Source: Usnea hakonensis (Eukaryota; Ascomycota; Lecanoromycetes; Lecanorales; Parmeliaceae). From it: a DNA stretch of 64,000 bases. Numbering within the stretch: the first letter of the stretch is position 1; each line of letters opens with the position of its first letter. Shown in pieces: positions 1-11,200 of this stretch. The stretch spans positions 248,001 through 312,000 of the forward strand of contig BLJB01000001.1 in the NCBI GenBank assembly GCA_013423325.1. The letters are read 5' to 3'. Under the pieces are notes generated by a model. The model had not been told where the DNA came from. It made no database searches and saw only the letters and a program-made list of their open reading frames with translations. A program made the position numbers and the translations under genes.

Positions 1-536
1 AAACTCTGTATACAGCTTCCAAAGTCGCCACCAAAGTCACCAAAGTGCTCGAGGAATCGCCCACATCCCTCCTCGTTGATAGTCCATTGAGGTCTTTCTC
101 AATATTTAGTCACTTGCTCCAAATAATCGGAATCAGGAGGTTGTAAATGTTTCTAATTGGATAAGCCATCTATTATGTACCTTACTTGTGAAGGGCGATT
201 TGATAATGGCAGGGCTGGTGAGGGTACTGTACGAGTCACCCCGCCAGACGGGGTGTAGCCATCTGGGTGTTGAGCTGCGCTGACTCCAGACATTCAGACA
301 AACCTAATCAAATCCTCCCAAGGGCCCCGTGTTAGACTTAGGGATATTAGAAGCGTATCCACATCGTAGCTAAATATTACGTAGTCGCTTATCTAACTGC
401 GGGGAAATCAGACTCTCTGGTACAAGAGAAATCCGCCTTCGTGTAGCTCAATGCTGAAGAGATGTCTCGCTCAACGATATCCATGCAATTCTGTTGTATC
501 CATGGCTATCATGATTCCATGGCTATCATGCAACAC
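1..536. other. Intergenic, left edge of window
   Basis: No convincing coding exon was found. The stretch is of mixed composition with no repeat recognised. It holds the presumed 3' flank of the minus-strand helicase gene. Confidence 0.5.
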
Positions 537-3500
537 TTACACATCAAGCACGGTAAGCAATTCAGTCATTGCCTTTTCCATTTCCACGCTCGACTTCTCC
601 TCCTCGATGCTCTGCTCCAGCTCCTCCATCTCGAGCCTGACCTGCTCGTTAAAATCCTCCCGCTCCTTCTCGTTCTCTTCCCTGACCTGTTCCGTTGCTC
701 GCCTGGCCTTTTCCATTGCTTGCATAGCTTCCTGCATCCGCCGGTCGGCCGCCTCGTCGAGCTTCTTACGGCGATCCTCAATCTCCCCTAGCTTGATCTG
801 CCTCATGGTTGCAGCATCTTGCTCCAGCTTCGTTGATGCCTCGGCCGCCGACAGCTCTTCGGAAGCTTTCTCCTTCCCTTTGGCTACTGCAGATGACGCC
901 TCGGGCGCCGGCAACGGAATTTTCTTGGGTCTATGGTACAACTTGTTAGTTGAAACACGTCTAAAGAAAACGAAATCACCTACTGAGGGGGGGTGGGGTC
1001 GCCACTCGCGATGACGAACGGTGCTCTGCCGGCAGCGGAAGCCTCGTTATTCATATGCAGTAGAATTCTGGTCAAGTACTTGAAGTTTGCAACGGGTTTT
1101 TGCCAGTGATCCCATTTGCCGATGATAAACATTGCTTCCCTGAAGTCGAGTTAATCAATGAACCAGTCGTGCTTGGGATGAAGAGTTGTGCCCTTTAACT
1201 TACATTTGCCTGGAAGTGCCAACGCAAGACCGATTCAGCTTTCCCATGAAGCCAGGGTCCCCAGAAGTTCGCACAAGAGACAAGATGACCGTCTCATACT
1301 CGCTGCCTTGGGAAGAGTCAATGGTCAAGATGATTCTGATGTCGGACCATCCATGCTCTTGCGCCATGGTTTTCAAGACTCCTTTTTGCGCGGTGTATCC
1401 AGTGATGACCGCAATGGTTGTGCGTGGCACACCAACGTTGATGAGGGCGAGGACGAGAGAATTTACCACTTCTGCTTCTTTCATGTTGAAGCTGCTCCCA
1501 CCTGAGGTGACCTCCGAGACGCCTGGCGTGTCAATCATGTTGAAATACCCATTTAGGGTAAAATTAAGATCTCCAGTCCCAAAGTGCAGCGGCATCTTAC
1601 TCATGAGCGTTTGTAGGTATCTCCCAGGCCGTGTCAAGCTCTTTTCCGAAGTGATTGGCTTGTTGTAGATGCATACAGGTAAATGTGCGTAAAGTGTATC
1701 GTACATCCTATATTGATGATTAAGGAACACCTCGGGATAGTTCCTATCGATAATGTCTTTCAGCCATGATTTTGGAAACAGCTTTCTAGCCTCGGAGCTG
1801 AGCAAAAGGGCGGGAAGTTGGAAGGGGTCGCCGGTGAGTACGAGGCGTCGAGTCGTCAAGAAAGTCATGACAGGGATCATCATAAAAGGCCTCTGCACCG
1901 TGCCAGCTTCATCAATCACCACGGTCCTGATCATTTGTGTCAGTGATAGCTCGCGTTCATGGGTGGTATACTTACGTTGCTGGGTACGTAAACTCGTCTT
2001 CCGCTTTTGCCAGACCAGTCTCGTATAGCAAGGTCGACTGGCAACCCGCGATCGTACAGAAGACAGCCTTGATGTCTCGCAATGCCTCTCTGCCTGCCTT
2101 CTTAGCACCCTTTCTATATGCCTTGAAAGATTCCTCGTCAGTAAAAAGGCCGAATTGCTCGAGAGTTCTTCGACCAGAAAGATAGTCCCCGTAGACAGCT
2201 GGTTGCCGTAGCGCCAGCTTATATCTCAGATGGTCGATATGGTAGGGGCTGTTGAGGAGTTCCACCTCACCGGCAGCCCACTGGCCCATGATCTGAGCCT
2301 CTGAGTATACCCTAGCGAATGGACCTTGGGCACCAGAGAAATTCTTGCGCCAGACTTTGTCGCAGCTTAATAGGAGGGCGTCGACGGCGACGTTTGCCAT
2401 AGCTGTCAATATGGCTGTCTCATCAAGACGCACGAGCAGGTATCGAAGCAGCATGGCAATCTCAAAGCTTTTGCCGGTGCCGGGAGGGCCAAAAGTGACC
2501 GAAATCTTCCGCCTCACATTCATTTGCATAGCCTGGGCTTGAGATGGATTGAGGGTGCCCTATTGACATCAAGTCAGTTTGACCTTCGCTACACTAACAT
2601 TTGAGAGCAAGGCGCCCGAGTTTGCACGTACCTTGAACTCGTCCGGGATCGGTTCGGATGCCTCCAGCAGCTCATTGTCTGCTGGGTTGCACCTCTCGCC
2701 GCCGAAGAGAGCCCGCACAGGAATCAACGAGAGTTTGTCAGCTTCCTTGAGGAAGCCTCTTGCCAGCTGCTCGTACGCGTTGACCTCGTTGGCAATCATG
2801 CCCTCTGCCGATGCTGCTCGCTCACCGAGAATGTTGTTGTGTATTGGTTCCAAGGCGACATTCTCTTCTTCGCCGAGAAATTGGTCAAGACTATGACCAC
2901 CGAAAGAATTCTGAACCACGCCCACAACAGACGACTCGAAACCCTGAGGATTCTTTACGATGGCGAGTTCCCATCTCGCGGTGTCTGGCTGGCCGAATAT
3001 ATTATATCGTGGCCCTTGACGACCCTCCTCGTTGGCTTGCTGGATGATGTCTTCCGGGAAGAGACTTGGCGCTTTAAGCACATACGAAAGACCAACTTTG
3101 TGACTTTCAAAGTCGTACTCTCTCGACTCTCTCGCCTCGACTGCTTCCTCGGCGTTCTGTGGTCGACCGGGGAAAACCTATAATATCATCAGCATCGATA
3201 ACTAGGCGTCGCTTTGGATGAAGATTATTGTGCAATTATTTACCTCAACAAAAATGCCATTGCCAGCTGCGTTGGCTCGTGTCCTGATTCGGCAACCCTT
3301 GAAGAGACCCAATTGTTTTTCTTGGGCTTTTGACTCTTCGGTCAGTGCCTTTAGGTCGCCACTGACCAGGATAGACCATGCAGCTTCCGGGTCTGCCATT
3401 GCTTTGCCTGTCGTAAGGACTGTCAAGTGGCGAAGCAAAAGAGCCGGCGTTGAAGCAAGGACACCGCCGATAGCAGTGAATCGGTTCGTTTTGATGGTCA

Positions 3501-3939
3501 GCCTAAAGGCGGTGATAGTCGGAGAGACCCTGGCCAAGGGAAGCTCTCTGGCCTTTGCCATGCCAACTACGTGATCTTCCACCAGCGATCGAACTTCGCA
3601 TTTTGGCGTTATCTTGCAGTCAATTTCGACCACAGTAGTGTAGTCCGGCCCTTTACTGATCTGCCTTAGCTTGTATTGTGTGGGCAGAAGAGTAAAGGTG
3701 CAGATGGCCTCCTCAGTTGCTTGGCCTATCGTAATGGAATTTTCGAACACGATCGGTCCCACAGTGATCAATTGACCCGCTTCATCGGCCAAAGGTGTCC
3801 ATTGCGTTGCATCCTCCGAGCCCTGGACTTGATACGACAGTGTCGCGTCCTTCGCATTGTAGCCTCTTGGGATGGTGGGTTTCTTGTCAGTCGGTCTTTG
3901 CTTGGATGACGAGGCGGTGGTCGGTTTAGGAGGAGCCAT
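537..3939 (-). CDS. UPF1-like superfamily 1 helicase, six exons
   Basis: Exons read 3939-3244, 3177-2632, 2559-1976, 1926-1204, 1139-984 and 930-537; all junctions are GT..AG and join in frame to give 1,032 aa. The start is the MAPPKP methionine; an upstream in-frame ATG at 4017 is less likely. The helicase core holds a Q-like motif (LNPSQAQA, about residue 417), Walker A GPPGTGKS (about 438), DEAG (about 614), GDPFQLP, YRM, and the motif V-like TIDSSQGSEYET (about 820). This order is typical of AAA_11/AAA_12 helicases of the UPF1/SEN1/DNA2 group. The first 230 residues are a private domain. The last 110 form a charged coiled coil, probably for dimerisation. It is divergent from the 4580 gene and shares promoter boxes and a leader with it. 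ATP-dependent RNA or DNA unwinding is expected; the biological role is unknown. Confidence 0.88.
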
Positions 3940-4052
3940 AGTGATTGTGAGGAAAGCGAGAGGTGAGGTGGTGAGTTTAGGAGAGTAACGAGGGTGAAGT
4001 GATAATGACGAGTTCACGAGAGCGAAAAAGAAGGGTGATTAGAAAAGTAGGT

Positions 4053-4124
4053 GCTGTACGAATACAGTTATCCTTAGAGGAGCGTTATGATGTAGGAGCC
4101 GCATGAATACAATTATCCTTAGGG
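4053..4124 (-). promoter_or_regulatory. Two copies of the shared box upstream of the helicase
   Basis: Read on the minus strand, two copies of a motif of the form CCTAAGGATAACTGTATTCG lie at about 4078-4053 and 4124-4101, pointing toward the helicase start at 3939. The first keeps most of the palindrome AACTGTA-TTCG-TACAG; the second is degenerate. The same motif precedes the genes at 4580 and 8220. Confidence 0.7.
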
Positions 4125-4361
4125 CAGCTTGAGTCATTTCCAGTCAGTAGTGACAGCGCACGCCCACGGGAAATTTATCGATAGAGAGGAAAACTCTTGG
4201 AATTTGGAGCATGTAAGATACTTACGTAGATGATTGTTGAACGCGCTAAATTAGCGCGATATTTCACGTACTTAGTCGACCCAACCCAAACACTCACTTC
4301 AATCAAGCTTCTCACTTTTGTACGCTGTATATCAGTAAGCCTGAGTGACAAAAACACACTT

Positions 4362-4468
4362 CCCTAAGGACAACTGTATTCATACGGCTCCTATTTTCTT
4401 CCTTGAGGATAACCGAATTCGTACTGTTCCTACTTTCTCCCTTAAGGATAACTGAATTCGTACTGTTC
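4362..4468 (+). promoter_or_regulatory. Three copies of the shared box upstream of the 4580 gene
   Basis: Copies begin at about 4362 (ccctaaggacaactgtattc), 4401 (ccttgaggataaccgaattc) and 4440 (ccttaaggataactgaattc), spaced about 39 bp apart and oriented toward the gene at 4580. They are followed at about 4498-4520 by a 20-base stretch, ttcaccctcgttactctcct, that also occurs in the helicase leader (minus strand, about 3978-3997). Confidence 0.7.
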
Positions 4469-4579
4469 GTACTTTTCCCACTTACCATTATCATCACCCT
4501 CTTCACCCTCGTTACTCTCCTCACCTCCCCGCCCACTTTTCTTCATCATTTCTCCAAGCTGACTGCTACTTGTAGCTCC

Positions 4580-6120
4580 ATGGCAGATAGCAGCAAAGCA
4601 CGAGGTGGCCCGGCAATCTCGTCCAGCAGTCGTGGTGGCTCCAGCAACAAGGGTAAACGCCCTGATTTGGACCGTCCTGCTGGCCGCAAGGAATTCTACG
4701 CCTATGACCGCATACGGGTCAAGCGCGCTAGGCTATCCTACCGCCATGAGAAGAAGGATGAGTGGCATGCCATCGCCGACTCCTATCCCGAGATTCCTGA
4801 TTATTTGCCTGACAACCAGAAACCCAAGGACACTTACCCAGAGCCTTGGAATGTTGAGCAGCTATGCTTTTCCAAAGAAGGCATTGTGGTGAACCAGTAC
4901 GGAAAGGCGTACAGTCGCGAAAATTTTAGCAGAGGTGGTCATTCCCTCATCGAGAATGGTATGTATATCTGGGCTTTTTTTCACCTATACTGAGCAGATT
5001 GTGATGGCGGATTAAGTATCACACTCATGTCGTCAACGCCTGGCAAGGTAGAAGCTAACAGTGGTACTTTGGATAGAATATTGCTGGCGGGTGGTCTTCA
5101 ATCCGGCCCAAATTGATTCGATCCGCCTTACCGAAGGCCAAAGACCGAATAGCAATTTGAATTGGATCGACATCGAATTCAAATGTTTAGAGGCACCGGT
5201 AACCGAAGACGCTACGAGATTTGTACCGGAAGGTGACAAAGGCCTTGGGGAGGGAGAGGAAGGAGAGATTCAAGAAGGGGAGGCCGAGGAAGGTGACAAA
5301 GGCCTTGGGGAAAGAGAGGAAGGAGAGATTCAAGAAGGGGAGGCCGAGGAAGGAGATGGTGGCGAAGGAGAGGCCGAGGATAGTCAAGATGCGGAGATGG
5401 GCGAGGAGGAGCCAAACCCAGAAACATTCCCGCTCGCGCAACTTTTCAAGGATACCAGCAATGTCAAGTCGCTCCAGATCCGCTTGACGTTCTTCAAGGG
5501 CGGATCCGGCGTTAGAAACCCTTACCTTTGGTCCTGGCCTGCGGCAGTTGCCTTTTTGTCTGGTAGAGACAAATTCCTAATCCACACCAAGTTGGCGGAT
5601 ACGAAGAAGGTCAATGAGATGGCCCTGAAAGATTGGATCAAAAGTCAAAATTCTGATTTCTTCTGCGCGAAGTTTACGTTTAGCGGAGAGGGATTCTGGC
5701 TGAAGCCGAAACCGTAAGCTTCACACGTGCTTGATGACTGATAACGGGGCTGACCATACTACTAGATTGCGTTCAGATGAGTCAACCTCCCAGAATAGGC
5801 AATTGGCACCATCGCAAGGCCCGGTTGCGGTTCCTCAATTTGGCAGTCCTCTCCTGCCGACCCGTGTCCTGGCTCCTGCGCCTGCCATACCCGGCCGCTC
5901 TCAGCCTCTAGGGGATCTAGCCGAGCGGAAGAGAAAGGTGGAGGATGAAGAGGAGGATATTATAGAGAGGAAGATAGCGGAGAAGAAGGAGGAGATTGAC
6001 GTGGCGTTTGCACAGTTGCAAAGCATGCAAGTGCATTTGCAAGGTCTTCACAAGGATCTTGATGTCCTACACACGGAGGCGAAAGACATGTACAAGAGAA
6101 GCAGGCCTCGTCACGAATAA
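4580..6120 (+). CDS. Unknown protein with acidic repeats and C-terminal coiled coil; partner of helicase?
   Basis: Exons 4580-4958, 5077-5713 and 5766-6120 join in frame to give 456 aa. I do not recognise a named family. The N-terminal part (residues about 45-170) contains ARLSYR...W-AIAD, resembling ATLSYQ...W-PLAD of the neighbouring helicase. Stretches around WRVVFNPAQIDSIRL and LQIRLTFF may match further parts of the helicase's first 230 residues. A Glu/Gly-rich segment (about 180-235) comes from a 60-bp tandem DNA duplication. The C-terminus has the basic stretch AERKRKVEDEEED, followed by a heptad-like coiled coil to the end, as the helicase also has. Shared leader and boxes suggest co-expression with the helicase; a helicase-binding or paralogous adaptor is an inference. 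Confidence 0.75.
5231..5350 (+). repeat. 60-bp tandem duplication inside the coding region
   Basis: Two nearly identical 60-bp units begin at 5231 and 5291 (both start aggtgacaaaggccttgggg), followed by a partial third. They encode the acidic Gly/Glu repeat of the 4580 gene and stay in frame, which suggests recent expansion under coding constraint. Confidence 0.85.
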
Positions 6121-6225
6121 GCTTTCCATTTAATTTAGTTTGGCATCAGCAGAGTAAATTCGCCAATCCTTTCAATGGCAATAATCTTTTTAGGGAGTCG
6201 GACTGAAATATTATATAGTTATTGT

Positions 6226-7649
6226 TACGGATTTCCTCCACAGGCCATGGGCCATAAGCCTCATAGGGCTTAGCGCCTTGGTGCTGCCATGAGGAGGATT
6301 CTTACTGTAGATATTCTTCCACATACATATATTATTACATTATTCATGACATATGATACCACTCATATCGTTCCCTTAACAAATGGTAGCAACACCTGGG
6401 CGATAACGTCCTTGCGCAGCTCTATCGAAGCCCCACCTAAAACCAGGGCCTACAGTACCCAGAGGCCTCTACAACACTCGTATACACGGTAATTCGTGAA
6501 TCGCCCTCCTAAGTCAGTGCCTACAATACCCAGAGGCCTCTAAACTACTCGTCTACACGGCCATTCCGTGCATCGCCCACCTCGCCTTAGTCCAGCACCT
6601 AATCGGACCCTACAACACCCGAGACCAGAGCGATCCTTTCAGTGGGCCATTCGCTATGCAGCCAATACAGCCGGTCGATGTGGCCAGCTTCATGGACCAA
6701 ATGAAGACGAACAACGACAAAATGAAGAAGGCCTTTATTGACCAAATGCAGGCGATGATCGACAGTATGACGCAGACGATGAACGACAACATGGCGGCAA
6801 TGAAAGCCAAATTTGGCTCTGGACAACATTAAATCACCGTACAGCCATTGCACCAGACCACTGTGGAGGATGACACGGAGACCACTACAGAGAGCAAGAA
6901 CACCCTCTCTACGAAAGCACGCCTGTGCACTGCACCAGCTTCCAGGGATCCAGCTGCATGCCTCAGCAACGTTCTCGCCATCTCATTTGGCTCCTTATTC
7001 GTCTCCTCCCTCACCTCTTTTTTCGACTCCTTTTCGGCCTCCCGATTCGGCTACGGCTACATTGAATGCACGCAAAGCATGAAGGCCTGTGGCGAATGAT
7101 GAGGCAAGCGAGCAAGCATGAAAGCACTGTCATTGGCCAGGATCAGCCCTACCAAATCAGTTTCGGTTCGGCAATACCTCGGATGATACGCTATTCGGTT
7201 TGCTTTTATGGATTTGGACCACATGGATTCTTGATCTACGGGCGAAGATGGTCGTACCAAAGGCACCCATTTTCAGCGATTTTCTCACTTTTACTCATAC
7301 ACTATTGCCAACCCAGAAGGCACAGCACCACTATCAGCACTACTAACACCTCACGGTCACACCCTCGCTGTCGCCAATAGCCATGGGGCATGGCTTTTTC
7401 TTTCTTTTTTGCGGGCACTTGTTACGGATTTCCTCCACAGGCCATGAGCCTCATGGGGTGACTGATGATTCGCATAAGCCTTGAACAGATACAATGTGAC
7501 GGCCGGGGACAATCATGCCTAGTGCCGAACCGATTGTTGCGAGGTTCATGGTAGGTGAGATATATATTAGTTCTTTTATTCAGCCCAGCGAGCCACTCTC
7601 TCACTCTATACACTTCTAAGCTTACCATGGGAGGTCAATGGCAACAGGG
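6226..7649. mobile_element. Degraded LTR-retrotransposon-like remnant (putative)
   Basis: A block starting TGTTACGGATTTCCTCCACA occurs at 6226 and again at 7420, both followed by CAGGCCATG, in direct orientation. The left copy could end in TTAACA near 6377 and is followed by TGGTAGC, which resembles a primer-binding site for initiator tRNA-Met. The right copy could end GGCAACA near 7649 and has a TATA-like region. After the first 32 bases the two copies diverge strongly. Between them lies a short open stretch (about 6620-6832) rich in Met, Gln and Lys, reading MDQMKTNNDKMKK and resembling a Gag helix. No polymerase was found. This could be a non-autonomous or long-dead element. Confidence 0.4.
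6438..6575 (+). repeat. Degenerate direct repeat of about 85 bp
   Basis: The phrase acccagaggcctctaca with a following ctcgtatacacggtaattc recurs about 84 bp later as acccagaggcctctaaa and ctcgtctacacggccattc. It lies inside the putative LTR remnant and has no coding role that I can see. Confidence 0.6.
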
Positions 7650-8219
7650 AATATAGACTCATTCGTTGACTCAATATAAGAATGCTCTGAGGTGATTTCC
7701 AACCACTACGTATAAAGGGATGATGTAGGTTCCTTATTATACGCAGTGCCATGAAAATCGGAGACGTCATACTCTAGCGCCAATGACTATTTTATCCCAA
7801 CTTTTTTCCGTTGGTCTTCCTCCCCTCTTTTCTAAACCACGAGAATTTCAAATGGCATTGGTTTCCAAGTGCCTGAGATCCATCTCTAGCTACCCTAAGG
7901 GCAATTGTATTCGTACACTTCTTACCTCATACCGCTCCCCTAAGGATAACTATATTCGTACAGTTCTTACCTCATACCGCTCCCCTAAGGATAACTGTAT
8001 TCGTACAGTTCTTACTCTTCTTCATCATTCTTCATCATCTACTACAATGCATCGTCCCTGATCGCCTCTCATACATATATACGCCACTTTTTCAGTGAGC
8101 ATCTCCTCCTACCATCTCCTCCTCCGCTCTCCGCCCGTCCTTCTCCATCACTATAAGTAGCGTGCTCATGAATGAACGATAGAGACTGACATAAAATAGT
8201 TACCTCATCCTCATCCATA
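7650..8219. other. Intergenic, 5' region of the Ulp1-like gene
   Basis: No gene. It contains the three promoter boxes at 7893-8015 and then a pyrimidine-rich leader leading to the ATG at 8220. Confidence 0.6.
7893..8015 (+). promoter_or_regulatory. Tandem array of three shared boxes upstream of the Ulp1-like gene
   Basis: Copies begin at about 7893, 7938 and 7983, a spacing of 45 bp. The third is the cleanest: AACTGTA (7993-7999), TTCG, TACAGTT (8004-8010), a perfect 7-bp inverted repeat around a TTCG centre, preceded by cccctaaggat. The array points toward the start at 8220. The same unit lies upstream of the helicase and of its divergent partner. It may act as a dyad operator in DNA or as a UUCG-capped hairpin if transcribed. 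Confidence 0.75.
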
Positions 8220-11200
8220 ATGGCACCTCTAAGTGACGCTCGGCTCGCAGAAATGCTTGTTCAAGTCCGAGATCTACTCGGTCAGCTGGAGAGACTCATC
8301 TGCCAGCAATTGGGAATCCCCGTTGGAAACTTCGAGGATCTCTCTAGGGCAGAAGTCAAGATAACGAACAAGGACAAAAAGGCTAGAAACGCCGGTCGGC
8401 AGATCATGGAGACACTCAGAGCAGCACGACAGTCTCGGCAGAATCTCAAAGTCCAGCCCAACAGAAAAGCCATTGCCAAAATGGAGGCCGCGGACGTCAA
8501 GACTACCTACGACCTAGATCGAACCTGTCTTTTCATCCGTGCTGCCACAGACGCTCGAGCTCACAGTCATACCAGGCAAGCCCAAGCCCAAGCCCAAGCC
8601 CAAGAGATGATAGAGCGAGATCGACAGCATGAAGAAGCAAGACTTGCAGATGATAATGCAAAAGAAGCTCAACGCCTGGCTCAGTACGCCGCCGATCAGC
8701 CCGATCCGATCAGAGAGCCTGCCGCTACCAAGGATGATCTTGACAATTGGAGAACTATGCATGCTATGTTTATCGACAGGGCACGCGAGCTTGACAAAGC
8801 ATCTCCTCCCACCGACTGCGCTCAACTGGGGGACTGGTCCGATCTTCTGTCAGAACATCTCAACCTGGCAATCGCCTCCCTCGCTATCGGCATTGACAAT
8901 GCAGGTGGACCTGTCGTCGCCGTTGCATCGAGTGCCTTGGGACAACTTGCTCGGTCTAGGACTGAATACGGCGCGACCTGCCTCAAACGTCCTGATCAAT
9001 TTATCATTCCAATCCTCCTTGGGAGTGGGATGCCGGACTTGGGCGAAGAGGCAGAGTCTGACGATAGTCAATTGGATTGCAGCCCCGAGCAGATTGAGAA
9101 GCGAATGGAAGACCAACTGGCAAAAGTCCGAGGCGAAGATCCGGCAGTAGATGCCATAGTCGAGCATCAAGGAAAGGATGAGCCCTGGCACCATGGTGTG
9201 GGCCATTTAATCCTCGTCGTGGCGGAGAGAAGTGGTGCCGACATCCGCTTCATAATCAGCAACAGTCTGGAGCAATGGCCGCGCAACAATGGCACCATCA
9301 CCAGGATAGCACGGAACATCGTTCGTCTCTGTGGCTGGATGGGAAAGAAACGACCTGTCTTCAAACGGGAGCAGCACCAGCACGTCCCACAACAGGCCGT
9401 CGCCAGCAATGCCTGTGGCATCCACGTCATACTCAATGGTTGGGCTTACCTGTTGCATATCAACGTCAACACACACTGGCAGCCAACAAAAAAATGTTAC
9501 GAGGACGCACTCGAAGTCATCAACCACGCCCTTTGTGGAAATGCTACCGCCCAGGACATCGAGGCATTCATGTTTGCTTGTGGCTTCGCCGAACCACAGT
9601 CTTTCAATGACCGTTTTGGAGCAGCCGCTGACGAGGGCATGTTGCGTACAACGAGGGCTCAAACGGTGCGAATGAATGAGCATATCTTCAATGAATATAT
9701 TCAGATGGCTCTTGAGAAGGAGAGAGCCACCGCGGCTACTGCCTCCCCTCCCCCTCCACCGCCTCCCCCTCCACCGCCCTCGCCTCCACCGCGTTCTCCT
9801 CCACCCCGGTCCCATGTCTCAGATACCGATTCTAGCGACGAGGATGACAGTAACGACGACCGCCCGTCGGACTTTATGGGTCAAGTGGCCCAGCTGATCG
9901 CAGAGGATAGAGCCTTCGACGAGAGCGAAGATGGTGACGACGAATCGGAGTTCCTCCCAGAGTCTCCTCCGGTCAAATCATCAAAGAGAGTCGTCTCCTC
10001 CAAAGCTCCCACCACCGCCGCAGCCACAACCACCGCCGCCACCCCCCCGACCTCCAAGTCCCTGCTTGTAACCTCAAAATCCGCTGCATCTCCGCCCCCC
10101 GCTAAACGCCGTAAGACTTTGGCCAAGGTAGTCGCCCCTAAGTCCGCAATCACTCTCGAGCAAAGGAAAGCGGCGTTCCGTTTACTCGGAAGTCATGAAT
10201 TAACGCTCTATGCAAGACACCAGGGAATGGTAGTGCGGCGTGGCCTAAAAATTGATCCACTGGTTACAATGGTAGCAAACTCTGGACTTCCACTACCTCC
10301 AGAAGCCCTCGACAAATTGGACAAGTCAAACTTGGAGTGGGCGGACAAAGCCACACTAGAGGGATTGAGGAAGTCCGAGAGGTTTCCAACACCACAGCCC
10401 GCACCGACGAAAGCTGCTATGACAGAGGCAGAAAGATTAGAGGCTTTCAATTCCGCGTCAGTAGAGACACTCCGAGCATTAAAGACAAAACATAAGCTTC
10501 CAGGAGGCAGAAACAACGCATGGAAACGGGGCCTAGCACAGACCGTGGCAAACGGGCTAACGACGGTCCCAGATGACGTGTACAGGAGTTGGGTCATTAA
10601 AAAGACTGAATCAGGTCACTTCGCTCCTACTGCTACTGTTCCTGCTAGTTCCCATAAGAAACGGGCGCTAGCTTTGCGTGAAGAAACCGCCGATTGGATT
10701 CTAACCAATATGGGCTCTGCTCGAAAAGACCCTTATTACGACCAGTTTGTGAAAAAGCTGCGACGCACCCTCAATAGATTTCTACGGCGTCAGATTCTAG
10801 ATATACATCCCCTAGGCCTTCAAGGAAAATCTTCACCGTGCGCGATAGTCAAGGGAGGACAAAGAGGAACAAAGCCGTGCTTCCTGGAAGTCGGTGCGAA
10901 TACACAAAGCGATCTCGCGAAGGCTGCCTCGATCCGATTAGGTGGAGCGAGTGTTCGAAAAATCAGCGCAGTTTTGAGGCCATTTACTGCGGAACTAATC
11001 GTCAACAACGAGAAAGATCGCTTGAAGGGAATCTTTGGCTGGGGGGGGGTTTATGAATTGTCACATTTATGTCACAGTAAGTTGGCTTTAACTAATTCAT
11101 AGGTTTTAGTTAACAGAAAGATAGACGGCCCTTGGTGTGATAATTCGGAGCATATCCATCTGGAGAGTAGGATGGACAATATACGTCGAAATCTATGCGC

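Noticed and set aside
451..1014. Plus-strand frame of 187 residues, Ser/Cys-rich
   Set aside because: Antisense shadow of the coiled-coil exon of the minus-strand helicase.
7893..8015. Evenly spaced 45-bp repeats as a CRISPR-like array
   Set aside because: Eukaryotic context, only three units, spacers similar to each other, and the same motif precedes other genes; it is a promoter array.
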